A DNA stretch of 5,548 bases from an uncultured Collinsella sp. (lineage in GTDB: Bacteria > Actinomycetota > Coriobacteriia > Coriobacteriales > Coriobacteriaceae): contig UQTR01000105.1 in the NCBI GenBank assembly GCA_900544065.1, forward strand, positions 1 to 5,548, given 5' to 3'. Below the pieces are notes generated by a model. It was not told the DNA's origin and searched no databases. It was given only the letters and a program-made list of their open reading frames with translations. Of the stretch, positions 1 to 4,527 are shown in pieces. The translations under genes and the position numbers were made by a program. How positions within the stretch are numbered: the first letter of the stretch is position 1; each line of letters starts with the position of its first letter.

Positions 1-41
1 GAGCCTTATCGTCGGCAGCGTCAGATGTGTATAAGAGACAG
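1..41 (+). other. Nextera i5 index and Tn5 adapter (artefact)
   Basis: Bases 9-41 match the Nextera Read 1 transposase adapter, ending in the 19-base Tn5 mosaic end AGATGTGTATAAGAGACAG at 23-41. The preceding eight bases GAGCCTTA match an i5 index as I remember the kit list. This is library sequence, not genome. The adapter supplies a spurious ATG at 25 and the false N-terminus MCIRDR, which should not be annotated as part of the ammonium channel. Confidence 0.97.
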
Positions 42-42
42 G

Positions 43-630
43 TTTAAGGCCGACGCCGTGGCGGCGCTTGCCATCCTCAACACCGTGACGGCCAGCGCGG
101 CGGGCATGGTCTCGTGGCTTGCCGTCGAGCGCGTGCACACCGGTCGCCCCACGCTGGTGGGTGCCAGCACCGGTCTGGTTGCGGGTCTCGTGGTGGTCAC
201 GCCGGGCGCGGGCTTTGTCGAACCGTGGGCAGCGCTGGCCATGGGCCTGATCGTGTCTCCCGTCTGCTACTTGGCCATCAGTCATCTTAAGACCAAGTTC
301 GGCTACGACGACGCGCTCGACGCGTTTGGCTGCCACGGCATCGGCGGCGTCTTGGGCGGCGTGCTCACGGGCCTGTTCTGTGTGCCGGAGCTCTCGTGGA
401 CCGGTAAGGGTGGCCTGTTCTACACGGGCGACGTTTCGCTACTCATCTCGCAGATTTTGGGCATTGTGGTAACGGTCGTTATTGTGCTGGTGCTCGACTT
501 GGTGATCGCCGCGGTGGTCAAGACACTGTTCCACGGCAGCCTGCGCGTGGACGAGGCCGACGAGGCGCTGGGTCTAGACGCGAGTCAGCACGGCGAAAGC
601 GCGTATCCCTCCTTCTCCGGACTCGATTAG
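43..630 (+). CDS. amt: Ammonium channel Amt, 5'-truncated by the insert end
   Basis: This is the C-terminal 195 or so residues of an Amt/AmtB ammonium channel, an inner-membrane trimer that conducts NH3/NH4+ under nitrogen limitation. Order and spacing follow E. coli AmtB: an NTV-ASAAG membrane helix, a GLVAGLVVVTPGAGFV stretch, then DAFGCHGIGGVLGGVLTGLF. The His codon at 334-336 corresponds to pore residue His318 of the twin-histidine pair. The cytoplasmic tail has the family pattern LRVDEADEALGLD...HGESAYP, which contacts GlnK. The first half, with the other pore histidine and the phenylalanine gate, is missing because the DNA insert starts here; the gene itself is probably intact. It is followed by glnK on the same strand, the usual partner. 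The reading frame enters at base 43, and base 42 is the last base of a split codon. The family assignment is firm. Confidence 0.95.
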   Translation, partial: FKADAVAALAILNTVTASAAGMVSWLAVERVHTGRPTLVGASTGLVAGLVVVTPGAGFVEPWAALAMGLIVSPVCYLAISHLKTKFGYDDALDAFGCHGIGGVLGGVLTGLFCVPELSWTGKGGLFYTGDVSLLISQILGIVVTVVIVLVLDLVIAAVVKTLFHGSLRVDEADEALGLDASQHGESAYPSFSGLD

Positions 631-632
631 CA

Positions 633-729
633 GCTTCCCCAAGCACCGCACCTTGCCGTTCAAACCGTCGCTCACGTACTTAAGTACGCTTCGCTCCTCT
701 TTCACGGCAATCTGCGGCACCTGGGAAAC
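633..729. repeat. Long imperfect inverted repeat between amt and glnK
   Basis: The spacer is nearly symmetrical about position 681/682. Paired segments, from the centre outwards, are 675-681 with 682-688 (CGTACTT/AAGTACG, a perfect 14-bp palindrome), 653-659 with 704-710 (TTGCCGT/ACGGCAA), 646-650 with 713-717 (CCGCA/TGCGG) and 635-639 with 723-727 (TTCCC/GGGAA, with a one-base shift). Between the two innermost pairs lie about 15 mostly unpaired bases on each side. There is no T-run after it, so it does not look like a simple terminator. It could be a dispersed palindromic repeat, an mRNA processing or stability element setting the amt:glnK ratio, or an operator. The pairing is seen; the role is unknown. 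Confidence 0.55.
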
Positions 730-730
730 C

Positions 731-752
731 CGCGTCCCATGCAAGGGATGCG
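731..752 (+). other. Hairpin upstream of glnK
   Basis: CGCGTCCC (731-738) and GGGATGCG (745-752) form an 8-bp stem with one G-T wobble and a 6-base loop. It lies about 10 bases before the glnK ribosome-binding site GAGAGG (762-767). It is followed by A-rich rather than T-rich sequence, so it is not a + strand terminator. A 5' stabilising or processing structure is possible. Confidence 0.4.
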
Positions 753-775
753 AAAATTATTGAGAGGAATTCACT

Positions 776-1114
776 ATGAAGAAAATTACGGCGATTGTTC
801 GTGCTGAGAAGCTTGAGGTTCTTAAGGACGCGCTGTTTGCTGCTGATGTTCGCGGTATGACTATTAACCAGGTGCAGGGCTGCGGCGCGCAGCACGGCTG
901 GAAGGAGTACGTGCGCGGCAACGAGCTGCTCGTCAACACGATTCCTAAGGTGCAGTTCACCCTTATCTGTGCCGACGAGCATGTCGACGGTATTGTCGAC
1001 ATCATCTGCAACGCCGCGCGCACCGGCGCCGTCGGTGACGGCAAGATTTGGGTCGAGCCGGTCGAGGAGGTCATCCGCATCCGTACCGGCGAACACGGCC
1101 CCGCCGCGGTGTAG
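776..1114 (+). CDS. glnK: P-II nitrogen regulatory protein GlnK, no Tyr51
   Basis: A 112-residue P-II signal protein, exactly the length of E. coli GlnK, and alignable to it residue by residue without gaps. P-II trimers bind ATP/ADP and 2-oxoglutarate and, when nitrogen is plentiful, plug the Amt channel with their T-loops. The C-terminal signature TGAVGDGKIWV (83-93) is intact, as are Lys58, Lys90, Arg101 and Arg103 of the nucleotide/effector site, Gln39, and Arg47, which in E. coli enters the channel pore. Two positions differ: residue 51, the uridylylated or adenylylated tyrosine elsewhere, is Leu, position 46 is Val, and residue 38, usually Arg, is Ala. Tyr45 is the only T-loop tyrosine. 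GAGAGG at 762-767 supports the ATG. The gene follows amt with no glnD-type modifying enzyme behind it, which fits the loss of the modification site. Function as a channel gate is inferred. Confidence 0.96.
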   Translation: MKKITAIVRAEKLEVLKDALFAADVRGMTINQVQGCGAQHGWKEYVRGNELLVNTIPKVQFTLICADEHVDGIVDIICNAARTGAVGDGKIWVEPVEEVIRIRTGEHGPAAV

Positions 1115-1123
1115 AACCGACCG

Positions 1124-1185
1124 TCTGCCATCCGCAACGTTAAAATATCGCAATGAGGCATAAGGCTTGCGTTGCGGATGGGAGG
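1124..1185 (+). promoter_or_regulatory. Inverted repeat covering the tetR ribosome-binding site
   Basis: CCATCCGCAACG (1128-1139) and CGTTGCGGATGG (1170-1181) are a perfect 12-bp inverted repeat. After one mismatch, pairing continues for three more bases (1124-1126 with 1183-1185, one wobble). The right arm overlaps the Shine-Dalgarno GGAGG (1181-1185). The 30-base loop holds a -10-like TAAAAT (1141-1146); no good -35 is seen. A transcript reading through from glnK would fold and hide the site, whereas one starting in the loop would not. It may instead be a DNA operator for the repressor encoded next to it. Confidence 0.5.
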
Positions 1186-1188
1186 ATT

Positions 1189-1851
1189 ATGGGTCGCAAT
1201 AAATATCCCGAAGAGACGGTCGCGAAGATTCTCGACGCGGCGCTGGAGCTATTCTGCGCACAGGGTTATGAGGGAACGAGCATCCAGGATATCGTTGACC
1301 GTCTCGATGGCATGACCAAGGGCGCTATCTATCATCACTTCAAGAGCAAAGAAGAGATTTTTAACGCCGCATTTGATCGAGCGATAGCTCCCGTTGTTGA
1401 GCGCCGCCGCGCGACGCTCGGTGCCGGTAATATGACGGGCGCCCAAAAGCTCAAGCGACTTTACGCACCCGAGTCCGTCGTTCCGCAGATTGAGCTATGG
1501 GCGCGCATGCATCCTGCGGCAGATCCGGTAAAAAGCTCACGTCTACTGGCGATGCAGTACCAGGGCTCGTTTGACGAGTCGGCAGATGGCTATTTATTGC
1601 CGGTGATCGAGGAGGGCATAGCCGATGGCTCCATTGCGTGCGAATGCCCGCGTGAAGCGGCAGAGGCCGTATCGTTGCTAGCGAATCTTTGGCTGCTACC
1701 ATTGTTCCGTCCGCTCGAGCCCAAGGAGCGAATGGTCGCTCGCGCGCAATGTTTGGCGCAGATGGCGGCCGCGGTGGGGCTCGATTTGGGGGAAGAAGTG
1801 CTTCAGACAACGTGCCAAATTTGGGACGTTTGGAGCCGTGTCGGATGGTAA
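1189..1851 (+). CDS. TetR/AcrR-family repressor of the adjacent efflux gene
   Basis: A 220-residue TetR-family regulator. The N-terminal DNA-binding domain is typical: EETVAKILDAALELFCAQGY (8-27), then the helix-turn-helix TSIQDIVDRLDGMTKGAIYHHF (30-51), with recognition helix TKGAIYHHF and the following KSKEEIF. The rest is a variable ligand-binding domain with no specific family I can name. The ATG at 1189 is preferred because it starts MGRNKYPEETV just after GGAGG (1181-1185, a short 3-base gap); the in-frame ATG at 1153 has no ribosome-binding site and lies in the loop of an inverted repeat. The gene sits 101 bases before an MFS efflux gene, and the gap holds two palindromic operators of a type used by this family. 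Repression of that gene, relieved by an exported compound, is the natural inference; the ligand is unknown. Confidence 0.93.
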   Translation: MGRNKYPEETVAKILDAALELFCAQGYEGTSIQDIVDRLDGMTKGAIYHHFKSKEEIFNAAFDRAIAPVVERRRATLGAGNMTGAQKLKRLYAPESVVPQIELWARMHPAADPVKSSRLLAMQYQGSFDESADGYLLPVIEEGIADGSIACECPREAAEAVSLLANLWLLPLFRPLEPKERMVARAQCLAQMAAAVGLDLGEEVLQTTCQIWDVWSRVGW

Positions 1852-1857
1852 TATACA
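1829..1857 (+). promoter_or_regulatory. Candidate promoter of the MFS gene
   Basis: TTTGGA (1829-1834) and TATACA (1852-1857) are separated by 17 bases. The -35 lies inside the end of tetR, and the predicted transcription start, near 1864, is in the middle of the first operator, the expected place for repression. No better pair is visible nearer the MFS gene. The hexamers are only moderate matches. Confidence 0.4.
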
Positions 1858-1872
1858 TACTAACGGTATGTA
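1854..1872. promoter_or_regulatory. Operator 1, TACATAC-N5-GTATGTA
   Basis: Perfect 7-bp arms TACATAC (1854-1860) and GTATGTA (1866-1872) with spacer TAACG. The same palindrome recurs at 1919-1939, 66 bp away centre to centre. TACATAC/GTATGTA half-sites are typical of TetR/AcrR operators. It overlaps the candidate -10 of the efflux gene. Binding by the upstream TetR protein is inferred from adjacency. Confidence 0.75.
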
Positions 1873-1881
1873 AATTGATGT

Positions 1882-1907
1882 AAGAGGGTGGCTACGGCTG
1901 CCCTTTT
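1882..1907 (+). terminator. Terminator or attenuator hairpin between the two operators
   Basis: AAGAGGGTGGC (1882-1892) pairs with GCTGCCCTTTT (1897-1907) around a TACG loop, eleven pairs including three G-T wobbles. The right arm ends in four Ts, so it resembles a weak intrinsic terminator. It could end the tetR transcript, or act as an attenuator in the MFS leader if transcription starts near 1864. Confidence 0.4.
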
Positions 1908-1918
1908 CGAGTCATTAA

Positions 1919-1939
1919 ATACATACCAATAGTATGTAT
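1919..1939. promoter_or_regulatory. Operator 2, ATACATAC-N5-GTATGTAT
   Basis: Perfect 8-bp arms ATACATAC (1919-1926) and GTATGTAT (1932-1939) with spacer CAATA. It abuts the Shine-Dalgarno AGGAGG (1940-1945) of the MFS gene, so a repressor here would block either elongation or an alternative close promoter. The arms are the same as in the copy at 1854-1872 but one base pair longer. Confidence 0.78.
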
Positions 1940-1952
1940 AGGAGGCAAAGCT

Positions 1953-3215
1953 ATGGACGGGATGAGGGATTTCGACGCCGCGTCAGCTTCAAAGACGGCG
2001 CTGTCTATAAGACTCGTTGGCCTTCTCGTTGCGCAGCTGTGCGTGTATTCGACGTTGTCGGCGCTGTGCTTTGCGTGCCCGCTTTACTTGCTCGACCGCA
2101 GTGGCTCGTCGACGTTATATGGCGCCGTCGCGGCGATAGCGTTTATACCGGGCGTGCTTGCGACTCCGGCTGGCGGAGTATTAGCTGATCGAGAGGGGCA
2201 TCGCGGCGTTCTAGCAGCTCTCGGTATTGCTTTAATGGTTGCAGCGATGCTATTTGTTCCCATGAAGTGCTCGTTGCCCCTTGCGGCTGTTGTGGCGGTG
2301 ATGCTGTGCGTCCAATACGCCGTTCAATCTATTCTGAAGCCGATACTTCAAATTGAGACGCTGCACATGGTCGGCAAGGAAAAGGTCGAGCGGGCCACCG
2401 CGTTAGTGTCGCAGACGATCATGGCGAGCAATATTCTAGGTCCCGTGGTTGGAACAGCCGTCTACGGATGCTTTGGAATCGACGTCCTTTGCGCGATCGC
2501 GGCGGTGGCGTTTGCAATGTCGACGCTGCTGTTTTGGGCCACACTCAAACAAAATGTCCCCTCTGAAATGACGGGGGATAGCTCGACTCGTATGGCATGT
2601 CAAAGCGATTTTATGTCAGCGATTCGGTGCCTGCTCCAAAACACCTCGTTGCTCGCCGTGATTTTGCTTGCGGCTGTTTTGAATCTTGCGTTGGTTGGGT
2701 TAACGATTGGTGCACCCGTTATTGTTACCAGGCATCTCGGCATGCAATCTTCCTGCATTGGGATTATTGAGGCAGCTATGGGGCTGGGCGGTCTTGCAGG
2801 CGGCGGTTTGGTCGGTATTAGGCCGAATCGTTTTTCCTTCAATGACATATGTCGATACGTTGCGATGATCTGTTTTGGAGTCGTGCCGATTACTGTCACG
2901 CTGCTGAGCGGCGCTGGCCAAATTGTGTTTGCTGCGCTTGCGGTCGGTTCGGCATGGGTCATGGTGTGGGCGAGTATTGCGTCGGTCGAAATCGTTGCAT
3001 TCGTTCAGCGGGCGGCGCCGGCGGAACTCTGCGGAAAGGTGCTTTCGGTCGTATATATGGCTCTTTCCTGCGCAACGCCTATTGGCCAATTGACATACGG
3101 ATTTGCATATGATCGATGGGCGCCGGCGGCTGTGTTCGCAGCTATGCTGGTGGTACTGGTGCTGATGACGGTGCTGTTTTATCGCTTGAAAAGTCGCTCA
3201 CCACAAACAATGTGA
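1953..3215 (+). CDS. MFS efflux transporter, DHA3-like
   Basis: A 420-residue major facilitator, normal length for a 12-helix drug-efflux pump driven by the proton gradient. Hydrophobic segments fall at roughly 20-43, 55-76, 84-102, 106-128, 150-173, 175-196, 230-257, 264-287, 298-318, 321-347, 364-385 and 390-411. Loop 2-3 carries motif A as GGVLADREGHRG (74-85, with Asp79 and Arg80). A hydrophilic central loop spans about 198-222. The C-terminal half has the RAAPAELCGKVLSVVYMAL...P-GQL--G pattern seen in MefA/DHA3-type exporters. The ATG at 1953 has AGGAGG seven bases upstream. Control by the neighbouring TetR protein through two flanking operators is likely, and suggests inducible export of a toxic compound; the substrate cannot be read from the sequence. 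Synonymous codons end in A/T more often than in the neighbouring amt gene, so recent transfer or low expression is possible. Confidence 0.9.
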   Translation: MDGMRDFDAASASKTALSIRLVGLLVAQLCVYSTLSALCFACPLYLLDRSGSSTLYGAVAAIAFIPGVLATPAGGVLADREGHRGVLAALGIALMVAAMLFVPMKCSLPLAAVVAVMLCVQYAVQSILKPILQIETLHMVGKEKVERATALVSQTIMASNILGPVVGTAVYGCFGIDVLCAIAAVAFAMSTLLFWATLKQNVPSEMTGDSSTRMACQSDFMSAIRCLLQNTSLLAVILLAAVLNLALVGLTIGAPVIVTRHLGMQSSCIGIIEAAMGLGGLAGGGLVGIRPNRFSFNDICRYVAMICFGVVPITVTLLSGAGQIVFAALAVGSAWVMVWASIASVEIVAFVQRAAPAELCGKVLSVVYMALSCATPIGQLTYGFAYDRWAPAAVFAAMLVVLVLMTVLFYRLKSRSPQTM

Positions 3216-3279
3216 CGTTCGCAGTGCAGCGGTTTAACAGAAACGATTGCTGCGGCGTGGAACGCCCATACGAGAACGA

Positions 3280-3321
3280 GCCTCTCCTTCGTCTACAATA
3301 TCGTGCAGACGAAGGAGAGGC
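3280..3321 (+). promoter_or_regulatory. Perfect 15-bp inverted repeat over the HAD gene RBS
   Basis: GCCTCTCCTTCGTCT (3280-3294) is exactly complementary to AGACGAAGGAGAGGC (3307-3321), separated by 12 bases. The right arm contains the whole Shine-Dalgarno AAGGAG (3312-3317) and stops next to the first in-frame ATG at 3322. A -10-like TACAAT (3294-3299) lies at the left edge of the loop, without a clear -35. Read-through mRNA from the efflux gene would form a very stable stem that blocks translation; mRNA starting inside or after the loop would lack the left arm. Confidence 0.6.
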
Positions 3322-3327
3322 ATGCCC

Positions 3328-4185
3328 ATGATCAAGATGTTTGCGAGTGACTTAGACGGAACGCTGCTGAACGCCCTGCATGAGGCAGATGGGACCATCC
3401 GCCGTGCCATTCGCGAGCTGACCGAGGCTGGCCTGCATGTGGTTCCCGCGACCGGACGCTCGACGCTGCCGATTGGTGAGCATGGCTTTACGGGGCTGGC
3501 GCTCGATGCCTGCTGCTCTAACGGCTCCATCGTGCGCGACAGCCATGGAGAGGTGCTCAAGACCTGGACTATCGATCCGCAGATTACCGAGGAGCTGCTC
3601 AAGGCGTTCCCGGACATTTGCTTCGACTGCTCCACGCCCGATGGCATGTTCTCGAGCGGTTCGTTCGAGATGCATCAGGCGGGCTTTAAAAAGGACAGCC
3701 CCATCAAGCGTATTGTGATGCGCGGCATGCGTGCACGTGGCGGGTATCACGAGGAGCAGTATTTCGACCAGTCGATCGGTGACATCCTGCGCCACGATGT
3801 GTGCAAGATCAACTGCCGCGTGACATCGCCCGAGCTGGAGCGCGACCTTAAGGCATATTTGGCCGAGCGGTCGGACCGCGTGGTCAACGCGCCGTTCGAT
3901 CCGGTGATGTTCGAGATCACGGACGTGGCGTGCAACAAGGGCGAGAGCGTGGCCTGGCTGGCGGGCTACTACGGTATTGCCGAGGATGAGGTCGCGGTCT
4001 ACGGCGACGGCGGCAACGACATCGCCATGCTCAAGCGTTTCCGCCACAGCTACGCGACCAAAAACGCAAGCGATGCAGCCAAGGCCGCCGCGAGCGCGAC
4101 CATCGGCAGCTGCATGGTCCACGCCGTCCCCAAACACATGCTCGCCACCATGCGCAAGCAAAACTCTCGCACCGTCATCGAATAA
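3328..4185 (+). CDS. Cof-type HAD-superfamily (IIB) phosphatase
   Basis: A soluble HAD phosphatase of the Cof/IIB group, 285 residues from this start, which is the usual length. These enzymes hydrolyse small phosphorylated metabolites such as sugar phosphates and cofactors through an aspartyl-phosphate. All four motifs are present: DLDGTLL (Asp8 nucleophile, Asp10 acid/base), PATGRS (Thr42), the lysine in CNKGES (Lys204) and GDGGND (226-231, Mg2+ binding). The segment between about 80 and 190 is the C2 cap that selects substrate, so the exact substrate is not predictable. ATG 3328 gives the family-typical MIKMFASDLDG start ten bases after AAGGAG; ATG 3322, only four bases from it, would add Met-Pro and is a fair alternative. 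The ribosome-binding site lies in a strong inverted repeat. No functional link to its neighbours is visible. Confidence 0.93.
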   Translation: MIKMFASDLDGTLLNALHEADGTIRRAIRELTEAGLHVVPATGRSTLPIGEHGFTGLALDACCSNGSIVRDSHGEVLKTWTIDPQITEELLKAFPDICFDCSTPDGMFSSGSFEMHQAGFKKDSPIKRIVMRGMRARGGYHEEQYFDQSIGDILRHDVCKINCRVTSPELERDLKAYLAERSDRVVNAPFDPVMFEITDVACNKGESVAWLAGYYGIAEDEVAVYGDGGNDIAMLKRFRHSYATKNASDAAKAAASATIGSCMVHAVPKHMLATMRKQNSRTVIE

Positions 4186-4187
4186 TG

Positions 4188-4211
4188 TGACAAAGGGACA
4201 GCCCTTTTTCA
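4188..4211 (+). terminator. Terminator-like hairpin after the HAD gene (repeat copy 1)
   Basis: TGACAAAGGG (4188-4197) pairs with CCCTTTTTCA (4202-4211) around ACAG, ten positions with one mismatch, starting two bases after the HAD stop codon. The right arm contains a run of five Ts, as in a bidirectional A/T-flanked terminator. It shares the TGTGACAAAGGGAC core (4186-4199) with a second copy at 4620-4633. Confidence 0.6.
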
Positions 4212-4227
4212 TGAGAACCCTGCACCT

Positions 4228-4257
4228 TTGGCATGCGAACATATATTCGTATATATA
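4228..4257 (+). promoter_or_regulatory. Candidate promoter of the small peptide gene
   Basis: TTGGCA (4228-4233) is five of six to the -35 consensus. TATATA follows at 16 bases (4250-4255) or 18 bases (4252-4257). A LexA-like box fills the space between them. A second possible start is the extended -10 TGATAGAAT (4267-4275). Either gives a structured leader of roughly 55-75 bases before the ATG at 4340. Confidence 0.45.
4236..4249. promoter_or_regulatory. Candidate LexA (SOS) box
   Basis: CGAACATATATTCG differs at one base from the CGAAC-N4-GTTCG pattern bound by LexA in Gram-positive bacteria and actinobacteria. It lies between the -35 and -10 of the promoter ahead of the 41-codon ORF, where LexA commonly represses. 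The surroundings are AT-rich, so a chance match is possible; the lexA and recA promoters of this genome would set the true consensus. Confidence 0.45.
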
Positions 4258-4282
4258 ACTAAGTTTTGATAGAATCGGTATC

Positions 4283-4314
4283 GTTGACGGCAGTTCCATG
4301 TGCCGGGCAGCGCC
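4283..4314 (+). repeat. Left arm of inverted repeat bracketing the small ORF
   Basis: GTTGACGGCAG (4283-4293) and GGGCAGCGCC (4305-4314) are complementary, in the right order, to CTGCCGTCGAC (4520-4530, one G-T) and GGCGCTGCCC (4492-4501). In a single mRNA covering both, the leader could pair with the 3' region over 21 bases in two blocks. The -10-like TAGAAT lies just outside this arm at 4270-4275, and its mirror lies outside the other arm. Confidence 0.6.
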
Positions 4315-4339
4315 CTCCATCTGATGGGAGGTGATGCCC
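4305..4339 (+). promoter_or_regulatory. Leader hairpin hiding the small-ORF ribosome-binding site
   Basis: GGGCA (4305-4309) pairs with TGCCC (4335-4339), and CCTCC (4314-4318) with the Shine-Dalgarno GGAGG (4327-4331); C4311-G4333 and a G-T wobble (4312 with 4332) lie between. The loop is 4319-4326 and the stem reaches the base before the ATG. An alternative small hairpin, GGGC (4305-4308) with GCCC (4312-4315), and pairing of the leader to the 3' region, would both free the ribosome site. This suggests a translational switch. Confidence 0.5.
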
Positions 4340-4465
4340 ATGACCGATTTGATTGATTTCGTGAGACTTCTGACCGCTCTGGTCTCGTTCTTCACGGCGC
4401 TTGTCGGCCTTTCCGAGGCACTCAAGCAGCGTTCGAAGCGCAACAGAAGGGGTCGCCGCCGCTAA
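4340..4465 (+). CDS. 41-residue cationic membrane peptide, toxin-like
   Basis: A 41-residue ORF opening MTDLIDFVRLLTALVSFFTA. Residues 4-24 form one hydrophobic helix with Asp6 and Arg9 near the N-terminus; residues 29-41 are a strongly basic tail with nine Lys/Arg (KQRSKRNRRGRRR). There is no signal-peptide cleavage site, so it should sit in the cytoplasmic membrane by a single span. It has one of the best ribosome-binding sites in the window, GGGAGGTGAT (4326-4335), with GGAGG eight bases before the ATG, yet that site is buried in a leader hairpin. Size and make-up resemble type I toxins (TisB-like, Fst/TxpA-like) or holin-like peptides, but I recognise no specific family. A LexA-like box upstream suggests DNA-damage induction. 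Real translation is likely; the toxic role is inference. Confidence 0.6.
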   Translation: MTDLIDFVRLLTALVSFFTALVGLSEALKQRSKRNRRGRRR

Positions 4466-4477
4466 GGCGTTGACCCC
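4449..4477 (+). other. Hairpin across the small-ORF stop codon
   Basis: GGGGTC (4449-4454) pairs with GACCCC (4472-4477). Three further inner pairs, GCC (4455-4457) with GGC (4466-4468), are possible after a three-base bulge. The TAA stop (4463-4465) is in the loop. No T-run follows on the + strand, so it is not an intrinsic terminator; it may protect or structure the 3' end of the mRNA. Confidence 0.4.
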
Positions 4478-4483
4478 CTAATG

Positions 4484-4527
4484 CAAACAACGGCGCTGCC
4501 CAGCTTTCCAGAACTTGGGCTGCCGTC
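4484..4527 (-). ncRNA. Possible short antisense RNA at the 3' end of the small ORF
   Basis: A minus-strand transcript from the promoter at 4562-4534 would begin near 4527 and run into a hairpin (4525-4491) followed by TTGTTTG (4490-4484), a modest intrinsic terminator. The RNA would be complementary to the 3' untranslated part of the peptide mRNA, as in convergent type I antitoxins. Only about 45 bases long, it is speculative; longer read-through into the coding region is also possible. Confidence 0.25.
4491..4525 (-). terminator. Hairpin after the small ORF, terminator-like on the minus strand
   Basis: CGGC (4491-4494) pairs with GCCG (4522-4525), and GCCCA (4498-4502) with TGGGC (4516-4520), with a small internal bulge. 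On the minus strand it is followed by TTGTTTG; on the + strand there is no T-run. On the + strand it may simply fold the 3' end of the peptide mRNA. Confidence 0.35.

Noticed and set aside
25..42. ATG at 25 as the start of the amt gene
   Set aside because: It lies in the Tn5 adapter; the residues MCIRDR are library sequence.
731..752. Terminator between amt and glnK
   Set aside because: The stem is followed by A-rich, not T-rich, sequence on the + strand.
680..1153. Minus-strand open frame opposite glnK
   Set aside because: It overlaps a clear P-II gene, and its end lies in the palindromic spacer; no domain is recognisable.
1153..1188. ATG at 1153 as the tetR start
   Set aside because: No ribosome-binding site, located in the loop of an inverted repeat; ATG 1189 follows GGAGG and gives a normal TetR N-terminus.
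3247..3327. Upstream extension of the HAD gene to 3247
   Set aside because: The added residues would be encoded by the inverted repeat, and the family normally begins a few residues before DLDGTLL.
3352..4443. Long minus-strand open frame of 363 codons
   Set aside because: It lies opposite the HAD gene, which has all four catalytic motifs, and shows no recognisable domain; high-GC codon bias often opens the opposite strand.
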